Assembly (NCBI GenBank): GCA_964017195.1
Contig: OZ024895.1
Location: forward strand, 29,488,375-29,552,374
DNA from: Siderastrea radians
Taxonomy: Eukaryota; Cnidaria; Anthozoa; Scleractinia; Rhizangiidae
Length of the DNA stretch: 64,000 bases
Reading direction: 5' to 3'
The notes beneath the pieces are model-generated. The model ran no database searches. It saw only the letters and a program-made list of their open reading frames with translations, and had not been told where the DNA came from. Made by a program: the position numbers and the translations under genes. This document shows, in pieces, positions 1 through 12,300 of this stretch (position 1 is its first letter; each line of letters opens with the position of its first letter).

Positions 1-44
1 TGCGAGTGTGTCATGATTTTTATTACCCGTATTTCTTGTTTCAG

Positions 45-398
45 CTTCAGGCACAATAGGCTCGCCCTCCCCGGCACAGAAATCAGACAGAGTCATGGTA
101 CATACCTTCACGCAGGAAAATGTCACATTTGACACTGGCGATAAAGTAGACTTAAATTGCACGATATTAAAAGCAAATATGTCCATTACAGCCAAATGGA
201 TAAGACATAAGACACGGGAGGTCCTTATGACGAAGAATTATACGGATGAAGTTGTTTTCCAACCTGCTTACAATCAGTTCCATCACATAATTAATAAAGT
301 GTCTGTTGATGACGAAGGGCGGTACACTTGTAAGGCTACGTACTGGAACTCTACATCATCCATTGATTATGAAGATTCCTACAATCTCAAAGTCAGAG
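45..398 (+). CDS. Ig-domain exon, copy 1
   Basis: A 354-nt exon (118 codons) preceded by TTTCTTGTTTCAG and followed by GTATTT. It enters and leaves in phase 1, so it can be skipped or duplicated without a frame change. The peptide shows an Ig fold pattern: VDLNC with the first cysteine, KWIRH with the core tryptophan, and VDDEGRYTC with the second cysteine (DxGxYxC). Several N-x-S/T sites suggest glycosylation. It is a near duplicate of exon 5379-5732. An alternative acceptor six bases downstream (CTTCAG) would remove two residues and keep frame. Confidence 0.85.
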
Positions 399-3300
399 GT
401 ATTTGTCGATAGTCATGTCTATGTCTATGTCTATGTCTATGTCTATGTCTATTCTATGTCTATGTATGTCCATGTCTATGACTATGTCTATGTCTATGTC
501 TATGTCTATGTCTATGTCTATGACTATGTCTGTCTGTGTCTGTGTCTATGTCTATGACTATGTCTATGTCTATGTCTATGTCTATGTCTATGTCTATGTC
601 TATGTCTATGTCTATGACTATGACTGTCTATGTCTATGTCTATGTCTACGTCTATGTCTATGTCTATGTCTATGTCTATGTCTATGACTATGTCTATGTC
701 TATGTCTATATCTATGTCTATGTCTATGTCTACTGTTCGTGTATATGTATCGTTTTTTTACTGAGTAGCCTGTTTACTAGCTTCTTCTTTTCCACGCAAG
801 GGCCCATGTTGTCAAAAACAGCAATAAATGATTTTACTTAGAAAAATATTGAAACAAAAAAAAAACAAGCAGACAAATAGTATCACATGAAATTCATGCT
901 GCAGCGCAAGAGAATCACATAGAAACCGGGTTAATCCAAGTGGCAAAACACATTCGTGGTTCAAAACGTTTAAAACAATAAATGCAAATTGCACAAGCAC
1001 GTTCAACTTTTGTTATCTTAAGAGGCTCTGACTGTAAATATCGAGAATCAGTGGACAGGCTCAAAAAATCGAAAATCCTATAACTTGCCAGAAGAACACT
1101 TTTGGGGAGCTATCTTCAAAAATATTATTTAAACTTTCTGGAACTCTATTGTTTTCGAGAAATTCGGAAAAAACGGTTTTGCTTAATTAATTATGCAAAA
1201 ATCAGGCTTAAAATTAAACAAATTGTGTGCGTTTGCTTTTAAACAATTTGCAACGTCAGAAAACAATTTTAATTTTAGATGATAGCAATTCTCTTCTACT
1301 TTCTAACAATGGGAGTTACCTGGAGTTTCGCTTTATTTATGTGGTTTGCAGGTGGCTCTTTGAAACAAAGGCATTTGACGCACTTCGGAAAAAGGCAAAA
1401 ATTGGGTAACTTCAGAGGCTGAAAATGGGTCTTGGTATGCGAATACCAAACTGAAATAAGTACTGTGATAAAGTTCGGTCCTGATACTATTACAATATGA
1501 AATAAAAAATCTGGGCAATTTAGGCTCGCGCTGACAAAAACAAGAATTTCCGGACCAGTGTTGCCAAAATTTGCATAATTTACATAATGCATGGTTCAAT
1601 TCTACCTGTTACCATCCCCCCCCGGGCACACCCCCGGGGATTTGCAATTCTGTTCTCACTTGGCGGTCTATTCCCCACCCCCGGGCACGCAGAAAGAGAC
1701 AATTCCCCACCCCCGGGACTCCTCATCGACCACAAATACGTTGTTTTGTGTACAAAACAAAGATGACGATTTTGATTTCCGTACACTGGCAAAACCAGAC
1801 GTTTTGATAAGAACTTAAACGCTTTTCTAGAGTTTCTTGAACGAAAGAGACTACATGTAAAATATAGTAAAAACATGAACACTATATTTGAAACAGAAAA
1901 CTGAAGAAAAACCTCTAACCGCACTGGCATACGGCTAGCGAGTAAGGAAAGGTCTTCGCCCCGTAATTTATTGCAAATATAGCCCATACGCACAAGAGGC
2001 CAGTGAACAAATTGATGGCAGCATTTTAAAGCAGTTTTTCTTAGCTTGTTTCATAAGAATAAACACTGGACTGAGACTTCTGTTTATCATAAAGCCGTGC
2101 ATCCGTTTTCATAAGCTGAAGAAATATTTCTTTACTTGTGACGAACGCCATCCATTCGAGTACACATCAAACGCATATTCGTTCAGATTTTAATTTTGAG
2201 AGATTATTCTTCTCTAACCAGTCTGCTACAAATTCTAGAGATTCTCCCTGGAAATAAGCAGCCTTTTTCACGCGGTTCGGCGTCAACCGAGAGGTGACGT
2301 ACTTCACAAGAACAACAAGAAGTTATTTTCAATTTGCCCCGCCCCTCCCCCCCCGGGACAAGACCGCTTCAAACAATTCCCCATCCCCGGGACCGAAGAG
2401 CTGGACTTGTCCCCGGGGTTGCCCGGGGGGGGGATGGTAACAGGTAAAATTGAACCATGCATAATAGGAAATATGAAGTATTAATGGCAGGGCGACTTGA
2501 AATATGACAAATTCTTTACCGTAACTACTTTTAGATAGACTTACTACTTAATCTTGCCTTCGCTGGTAACCTTCTTTATCTTTCTGAAAAATTACGAATG
2601 AATTTGGAAAATTGTTGGTGAAACTAGAGTGCAGTGAGTAATGGTATTATGTCATGTCTAAACTCTGAAGCACCAAAAGCCCTCTTTGCTATACTTTATT
2701 ATTTGCAGTTTCGTCGGGAAATTATTAATCTCCTCGAAAATTTAAATGGTTTCTTTTACAAATCATTTAAATTGACGAACGCATATAAATTGAGAGCTAA
2801 AAAAGAAGTCTACTTGGGCCGTGTTGGCAAGGAATACCAAAGTATTGCTCAAAATAATGTCACGCAACAGCACTGTACCTTCATAACGTGAAAATATTCT
2901 TAGCTATTCTTCAATGAAAATTTTATTCCCCTAAATGCAAACTGTTGAAGAGTTCTCAGCGTTCTTGCAAAGTAAAACCAAGCAAACTTTCTGTGCATTG
3001 ATATCTCTTAGGCCCCTTCTAAAGATGTACAGCCGCATACTGAGACAACTGATATTGGAATACATCACGCTGCCAGGACGTCCGTGGTTTGCGCTGTATT
3101 AAAGGATACGATCTATAACAATACAAGAAGTGTGATAATTGATAGAAACAGCACTTATTTTGACAAATACTGAAAAATAATAACAACTTCTGCTTTCCGG
3201 CCAAAACAGCGTCGTTTCAGAAAGGTACCCAAAATCTAGCACTCTGAAAACGGAGCGATTGAATCACGTATGACTTGCCTGTCGGATACCCATAGGGTTT

Positions 3301-6300
3301 AATCCTCCCAGTGGAATGTCAGCTGCACATGACAGGACGCCTTAAACACAGGGATGCGTAAGGTATTTGCTGAATAACTGGCAAGACAACATGCTCTGTC
3401 CCAACAAAAGATGCACGTGCTAAAAAAGTTGCCATTAAGTTGACAAGAATATTCACGTGACACCGGTCACGCAACAGCTTGTGTAGAACTTTTAAAACTT
3501 CTTCTCCTTCTGTTTAGTTTTACGTAGTAACAATATAAGCAAAAATCAATGTAAGAATAGATTGAAGCAATGTTTTAGTGCATTCCTCGCGTGTCTTCAG
3601 TGAAAAAAAATCCTCGAAATTGAGCTCCCTAAACCAGATAACTTTCGAGAACACCTACACCAAAAATTAGCATTATGCATATTTGGGCAACACTGGTCCG
3701 CGAATTTTTGTTTTTGTCAGCGCGAGCCTGAATTGCCCAGATTTTTTATTTCATATCATAATAGTATCAGGACTGAACTTTATTACAGTACTTATTTCGA
3801 TTTAATATTGCATATACCATTTAGGCCCATTCTAAGCCTCTGAAGTTACCCAATTTTTGCCTATTTCCGGAGTGCGTAAAATGCTTTTGATCCAAAGAGC
3901 AACCAAACCACATAAATAAAGCGAAACTCCAAGTAAGTCCCATTGATAGAAAGTAGAGGAGTATTGCTATCATTTAAAATTAAAATTATTTTATAGCGTT
4001 GCAAATTGTTTAAAAGCAAGCGCACGCAATTTCTCGAAAACAATAGAGTTCCAGAAAGTTTAAATAATATTTTTGAAGATAGCTCTCCAAAAGTGTTCTT
4101 CTGGCAAGTTATCAGGATTTTCGATTTTTTGAGCCTGTCCACTGATTCTCGATATTTACAGAGTCTCTTAAATGTCTTAAGCAAAGTCAACTACCCAGAG
4201 ATTATTAACTAAAAAATACCCTTTCTCCTTAAAAGTGTAATGAGAAATTTCCTTGAGAAAACACATTAAAAATCCAAGTGTTTCACTTTTGTTTGAATGA
4301 TCTTCTGGTTCCACAACACAATTTTAGCCGGGACAATTCTCCGTTCTGTGGGCTTCCCACTTCACTGCTATTCGTATTCTGTAATTGTTTGCAGAACCAC
4401 CTAAAAACGGCAACAGCACTGCATTAGTGCCCCGTTTTAGGCTTCTACACAACAGTTCTTGTATAGCAAAAATATCTATGACAACTTCGTAGAAAAGTCG
4501 GAAACGTTGAATTGGAATAAAGAAGCTAAAACTAAGACACTGAAACAGAAGATGATCTCGTTTCGAAACAATGGCGAAGTTGTGCATTGATTTTACACAG
4601 AAATGAGTTTGCATGATACCAGATACCGTTATAATTTTTCGTACTGAAATTAGAATCTCGATCCAGTACAGTTCACACTATTAGTTTCAGAAATATAAGA
4701 GGGTTTCGGGGGGCGCGCTGGCGTCTTATACAACGACCCCTTAGTTGAAGTTTTGTTCATCTGTAATGTTAGTCTAATTTCCTGAAAGTGGGTTGTTCAC
4801 ATGAAGTGAATCCTTGTTCTAGAAGATGCAACTCGTGTATGCCAGAGTAGTTTATTGCTGGGATGTTTTACCCTAGGCTGTTTTGTTTTCTTAGTCTGGC
4901 ATTTTTTCTAGTTTCGTCATCTTTAATCATTGCATTCCTAGCAGTTTTAGTTCATGAATACGCAAGTTTGTTTTTAGTCCAATGCATCGAGAGTAGCGAA
5001 TGCCCATCCCGCGTCAGTTACGATGACAGCGAAAACTCCACCTTTATAGCTCTTCTTTCAACTACGTCTCAGAACAACATTTCAGAAATTCTACCAGACA
5101 ATGGAATTAGACCAACTAGGCTTTAATTATTTATTTATAAGAGCGGTGAAGCTAGATCAAGTGGGGTGGATGAATGTGTGAGAGTGGGAGATTGGTTGGT
5201 ATGACGTTTCCTAATTATAATGTTACTTCCATTCAATATAATGGAACTGCAGTGTATGAATACTCCTTGGCTGGCACTCTGAAAAGGCCAATGCAATAAT
5301 GGTATAATCCTGACGGAAGCTACAGTAAGATTTTATGTGAATGTTTCATGTTTTTTTCCCCGCTATTTCTTGTTTCAGCTTCAGCCACAACGGTCTCGTC
5401 CTCCCCTACACAGACATCAGACAGAGTCAAGGTATATATCTTCACGCAGGAAGACGTCAAATTTGACACTGGCGATGAAGTAGACTTAAATTGCAAGATA
5501 TTAAAAGCAAATATGTCCATTACAGCCCAGTGGATAAGACATAGAACACGGGAGATCCTTGTGACGAAGAATTATACAGCTACAGTTAATTTCCAACCTG
5601 CTTACAAGCAGTTCCATCACATAATTGATAAAGTGTCTGTTGATGACGAAGGGCGGTACACTTGTAAGGCTACGTACTGGAACTCTACATCATCCATTTA
5701 TTATAAAGATTCCTACAATCTCAAAGTCAGAGGTATTTGTCGTTAGTCATGTCTATGTCTATGTCTATGTCTATGTCTATGTCTCTGTCTATATGTCTAT
5801 GTCTACGTCTATGTCTACGTCTATGTCTATGTCTAGGTCTATGTCTATGTCTATGTCTATGTCTATGTCTATGTCTATGTCTATGTCTATGTCAATGTGT
5901 ATGTCTATGTCTATGTCTATGTCTATGTCTATGTCTATGTCTATGTCAATGTGTATGTCTATGTCTATGTCTATGTCTATGTCTACATGCCTATGTCTAT
6001 GTCTATGTCTATGTCTATATGTCTATGTCTATGTCTTTGTCTATGTCTATATGTCTATGTCTATGTCTGTGTCTATGTCTATGTCTATGTCTACTGTTCG
6101 TGTATATGTATCGTTATTTTACTGAGTAGCCTGTTTACTAGCTACTTCTTTTCCACACAGGGGCCCATGTTGTCAAAGACTGAGCGAAATGATTTTACAA
6201 AGAAAAATATTGAAGCAAAACAAAAGCAAACAAACAAATAGTATCACATGAAATTCATGCCGCAGGGCAAGAGCATCACATAGAAACAGGATTAATCCAA

Positions 6301-9300
6301 GTGGCAAAAACACATTCGTGGTTCAAAACATTTAAAACAGTAAATGCAAATGGCACAAACACGTTGTTATCTTATAGGTCATATGCAAAGTCAACTATAC
6401 CTAAAAATTATTAACTAGAAAATACCCTTTCTCCTTAAAAGTGTAATGAGAAATTTCCTTGACATAACACATTAAAAATCTAAGTGTTTCACTTTTGTTT
6501 GAATGATCTTCTGGTTCCGAAACACAATTTTAGCCGGGACAATTCTCCGTTCTGTGGGCTTCTCACTTCACCGCTATTCGTATTCTGTAATTGTTTGCAG
6601 AGCCTCATGAAAACGGCGACAACACCCCATTAGTGGCGTCTTTGGCCGCTGTGTCTGCCCTCTTCTGCCTGAGTATTGTGATTTGTGTGGTTTACCATAA
6701 CAGGAGAGTTTCAGGTATGTTTTAAAAGAAAGGGTGGACCGATCAAACACTCTGAAATTAAAGCGATACGACAGAGAGGAACTCGTTAAGAACCACGGCA
6801 CATTGACTATGCTTGCGCCAAAACTATCTGATAATAAAATAGAAACTCTGCTTACCGGCTACATGGACACTGTCGTATTGCCGGACACGACTTGCCAAGT
6901 AATATCATAGCTAAAGTTAGAGTCCTGGATGAAATAAGCCACGAAAGCCTAAATGATAAGGCTTTGAGCTGTGCACATATACTAGCAGGGAAGATATATT
7001 TACAGTTCGTACACGCAAGGAAAGAACTCGAACAAACACGAAACATTCGCCTCACTTCTTATCCCAAGTGATAAGGCGTGCAGTATCAAACTGTATAGAA
7101 ACGGGCAATAGATATTGTGCGTATCAATACGTTTAAGAATTCCTTATCACTGGTTTTAAGCTTATAGTTACTGTAAAGGTCTCAATTGGCCCAGTGTTGT
7201 CCAAAGCGTCTCTGATCGACATTCATCATGTTTGCTTTATTCATTGACGTAGTAAAAAAAGTTTGCGTAGACTGAGTTAATGTGTGAAGAGACTGTTGAA
7301 ACGATTAAAATTGGTGACCTATGCATTTTTACCGAATGTGAATGAAGGGCAGTGGCGTGTTGTGCAAGTTCAGCGTCTAAATAAGAACATTTAGTATTTT
7401 AGTAATATGGAGTCCAGTCTAAAGTTCAAAATCTACGAAACTGCGATCAAGTTGTTATTGAGAGGATGTTGATCATGTTGGCGCGAGCAAGAGGAGGCGA
7501 GCGAGGAATGGGAGACTAGAGGTCGGTGATGGCAGGCAAAAAACGTAAAATCAAAATCTACTTTCAATTTTCTTTTTCAGAACAAAAAACAAATATGCAG
7601 CAAAGCTAAAGGATGTTAGAAAGCTAAAATAACTAATGCAAAATAACTAATGTATATAATTATCAAGAAAAACATATATTTGACAAACATTTTGACATGT
7701 TAAAGATGGGCAAATTAAAAAGAAAATACCTATTCTTACAGTTATGTTTTGGGTAGTTTTACTTCTATAAACAAGATACCAATACTTTTAAGTATTAAAA
7801 TTAGAATTAAGACGGAATCCATCAGGAAATTGAGTAACTTTAGCTTTCAGTGGACAAAGACCTGGTACCAGAATAATTTAAAGCATTTTGCATTCTTTTT
7901 TACACTTTTTAAGAGCTATAGATGTAATTTGTTATTTTTAATAGCCCCAATGCAGTTCTTATGGGAGCCCGAGAAAATATATTTCAAATTTCACGAAATG
8001 AAATCTTACGCCTAAAATTTTTACCTGTGTTTACACAATAGCCCTTTTCACAGTTCACTTTTCTCATTTGCATTACAATATAATTGAACGTGAATGTGAG
8101 GCAATTTCGGGCAAATAGTGCAAAATTGCCCGAAATTGCCTCACATCCACGTTCAAAGTCATTGTAATGCAAATGAGAAAAGGTAACCGTGAAAAGGGCT
8201 ATTCCTGTCAAATTTGAAATTTAATCTCTCGGGCTCCCATAAGAAATTGTCTTTGGTGTTATTACAGATAACTAGTTACGTCTATAGTTCTTAAAAAGTG
8301 TAAAAAAAGAATGCGATATACTTTAAATTATTCTGTTACAAGGTTTTTGTCCACTTGTTACTCAGTTTCCTGATGGATTCTGTCTTAAAATTCAGCTTTA
8401 CTTGTGTTATGTTCTGCTTGTAATAGTCTTCGATATGTATAATTTACTTTGTTTATTGCTTTACTTAAATTAATGAATTTTCCAATGTTTCCCTTCTAGC
8501 CCAAAGGAATGATGCTTCAGGTGGAATGGCAGAAAATCCTGCACTTGAAACGTAAATTAAATTAATTACGATAACTATTCTATAAGCTGATAAATATTTA
8601 CTTAGTTTTAAAAAGCAACTATGACATTGAAGTCAGGCAGCCGTTGTTACAAGTTGAGACTATATGGGGCTGTCTTCCAAAATTAAAGGTCACTTTTTAT
8701 GTTTCGATTCAAATTTCATGACCTAGCTAAGTTAGGCGAAGAATATTTTTAACTACTCCAGCAGAGTAACCTTAGTTGGGACAATGTGAGACGCCTTTTC
8801 CTTAGATGTGTTTCGGAAACATTTGAAAATGCAGGATGGTGGATCCCACATTGTCAATATGTCAAAAAATCACGTACTATAGACCTACCATAGGATATAG
8901 AATGGATGGGTGTATCGGCCAAAAAAACGGCGCAGGTGTGTCGGCTTCAAAAAAAAAAAAAAAAAAAAACGGTCTGGCAAGGGCAAACTATCGCCCACTT
9001 CTGCAGTTTTAATATGACATCTATTTTGCACATGCAGCAAAAAGTTAAAAAGGTTGAATGCAGTGTTGTGGTAGTTATCAATGATTGTAAAGACTTTCGT
9101 TTCTGAAAGCTGCAAATATTTAACTAATTTGTTTTTTTCCTTAAGCTTAACTTTATTGCATTTTTGTCCTACTTCAGTGGTGACTCAGACACACGATATC
9201 TTTCACTGACTTCTTCATGTTGGGAAGTTGTGTCGAAACAAATCAATCTACAAAAAGTTCTGGGAAACGGTTCATTCGGCGAAGTTTGGAAGGCTGTGGC

Positions 9301-12300
9301 CTGGGGATTAAAAGGAATTCCTGGAGAAACAGAAGTGGCTGTTAAGAAACTAAAACGTAAGATCCCGCTTTTCAGCTTTTATAACTTATTGCGTTCAACG
9401 TATACGCACAAGAATGTCCTCAAGTGTAGCAAACACAAGCAGAAGATGGCATACACAGCTCAGTGTCTTTAAAACTTAAATCACTTTTACATGACGAAGG
9501 TCCGTTTTCCCCTGGGCTTAATTAGTTGCGTTTACATTTGCATTGCACCAGTTTACATTTACAATTCATGCCTTCAATGTGCGATTAGAGCGCTTTTCAA
9601 ATGAGTGTCGTAAAACCAAAACCAAAGTAATTACCCCAGCCAATCACAACAAACACAAATTACCCAATGAACCAATCAGAACTCGAAGCAAATACATGTA
9701 ACCAGCGCCAAGCGCGGGAAAACGCGCGAGCAAGTGGCGATTGGTCTGAGTTTTACTTCTGATTGGTCGTGAAAGTGGCGCGAGATTTTTTAACCAATCA
9801 CAGAGTGAAGTAAAGCAAAACCAAAGCAAAACGTGAATTGCTTTCGACACTCAATTAAAAACCGCTCTATGCTTTTGTTTATGTTTGTACTTATGCTTGT
9901 GTACACGTATGCTTTGCAGATAACAGTTCCGACACAGAAAAGGAATCACTGGCGCAAGAAATTGAACTGGGCAAATCTCTAGATGGACACAGACATCCAA
10001 ATATTGTCAACTTCTTGGGATGTGTATCAACAACTGGTGAGACATTTTAACTCCTGGCGAAGACTGAGTAACGAGGAGACTTAGTGGATGTCAACCTTCA
10101 CCCACTACCATTTTTTTGTCGATTTTGTCGTGGGGATTTTCGTGGCACCCAATTTGTAAAGATGCTCGTTAAACTAAAACCCCTTCATACGGCGCCTTTT
10201 TCCTGGCTTTCTGGGACCGAGCTAGAAGGTTGGCGGATTGTGCCCCGCCCCCTTAAAAAAGAAGCGAGGTGGAAAGGTAATACAACACCCCCCTACGTTT
10301 TCCAAGTGGATTTCTATCAGAATCTGCCCTTAGCACATCCCTGAGACACATTTTAACAAACGTATGGTGATGATCCGTTGCTATGGTTACTAGTTATGAT
10401 GTCATATGTAGCCCGTGGTCGAACCATTTTGGAATAAAATGACGTTTTTTTCATCTTTTTTTCGGTGATAAAGCGCAAAAAGCAGCGAAGTGTATAATTA
10501 TGTCACATTTTAATTTCCATCGTTTTTTTATAACTTCTAATTTTGAGTAAAATTCAGGATGGTGGCGATCCTCGTCGCCATTTTGGATGATGTCACAGGC
10601 TCCTCAGCAACACCACTACCAATTACATTCACCTCAGTTTGTACAGCACACCAAAGGCTATCTATCAAAATTAAAATTATTTCGCAATATTGCAAAGCAA
10701 CAAGAAGCCCAGGGGGTCCATCAACTCCCTCCGCCCCTTCCCCCCCTGTACTGGCGATGGGTGTTGGTCCACAGTACGACCTGTTGACGATACACTACGC
10801 CAAAGCTATGTCATGATTTTCCAACGACGACCTCCTTGATCCCCCAGCTGCACTCACTATATTGGATATCTTAATCAGTCCAAAACATGGGAAAACTACA
10901 ATATTACCAAAATGAATTGAAATCCAAAGCAATGAAGCACTAAAATGGTTCAGAAATCTCAAAAAAAAATACAGCAGTCACTTCTACGTAGTGGACGTTT
11001 TTCATTAAAAAGACAGAAAAAAATTTGTTCCTTTTTCTGCCAAATTATGGTTGCCATGGTAGCATCATCTAAGGATCGATCAAATAAAGGAGAAAATTTC
11101 AGATCAAACCGTGAACCAAATTGTTTCCAGACAAATTTTAGGAAGAGTCCCAAACTTTGGTGGCTTTTGTTTTTATATTGTAGAAGTTGTTAACGGTTAA
11201 AGCCGGTACAGGCACAGCTCAACACGGACAACATTACAAATGTATTCTTTATACTTTACTAGTTCCATTGATAGTGAGATTGCCTGATGACTGTCTATAT
11301 ACATACACCTAGCTCTGGCTTAGCTGAGGTTTGAAAGTGGAAGAAGGGAGGGGTCGGAGAGGAAGACATGACTTCTAGGTCTAATCATTAGACGTCGTCC
11401 TATACTTTTCTGTGATCCAAGATAAACTCTGACTTAGCCAAATGATAGTCGAGGGTCAAATAGACATCATAGGAAATGCGAATAAAGTGGTACGTTATCT
11501 CTTTGATGGTATTTGTATAAAAAAGGGTGGGCTACTTTAGAATTTGCCTTTAGGACGTTAACAGACCTTTTAGCAAATAAGTTTTTTTCTTTTCGTAATT
11601 GATTTCCAGCTCCTATGATGTTAATTCTGGAATATGCGCCATACGGGGATTTGCTTGGCTACTTAAGGAAAAGCCGCGGAATGGAGGACAAGTACTACAG
11701 TTGTCCAGAGAATTGTCAACAGGAAGTGACGCCATATGATCTGCTCTCTTTTGCCCAGCAGCTTGCTTCTGGCATGAGTTTCCTGGCCTCTAAAAAGGTG
11801 TGTAGTCCATGTTTATCATCAGTTCACAAAATGAATAGACCGACTAATTTAGCATCAAAGACAAGCAAAGACTAACGACGCTATAATGTCAATGACGCTA
11901 TTGTCAATAACTTTGAATATGAACATTTTCTGCAAGTACACAGGGGGCACTCACATCAAATAAGTGGACATGAATAAAAGATTGAAGTTTGATTACCTTT
12001 GTTACAAGTTCGTGTCTTTGATCGGGTAAGGTGGCCATTTTGAACAATTCCGGCACGGTCATCTTTTCGAGTTCTGGGACAGAGAGACATTCGGAAACCT
12101 TTCGTAAACTCTAAGAAATAGACAAGGGATGAAACTGGAAGGAGAGCCTTTGAATATTGTTTAATTACAAAGCTAAATCTCCCTCGCAATTTCACGAAAA
12201 CAGGTTTGTGGCAAGGTAAGAGTTGAACTAATTATCTGCGGGCAAATTTTGTCAGAATATTCACAAATGTTAACCTTTTGACGTCGTTTACCAGATGCTT

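Larger units (their letters stand above)
5330..6640 (+). repeat. Segmental duplication, downstream copy
   Basis: Ig exon, hexamer array, the AT-rich block after it (6093-6380), the block before the TM exon (6390-6600) and the first bases of the TM exon all match 1-1020 and 4172-4424 in the same order. The upstream copy is interrupted by the 1022-4167 element and breaks off inside the TM exon. The offset between Ig exons is 5334 bp. The duplication probably continues left of the window. Confidence 0.85.

Noticed and set aside
306..841. Long Met-Ser / Val-Tyr ORFs over the first hexamer array
   Set aside because: A 6-bp repeat keeps all frames free of stops; these are repeat translations in an intron.
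2634..2891. 85-codon ORF inside the 3.1-kb element
   Set aside because: No recognisable domain and no conservation evidence; insufficient to call a gene.
5625..6241. Several 114-166-codon ORFs over the second hexamer array
   Set aside because: Same cause as the first array; none resembles a protein family.
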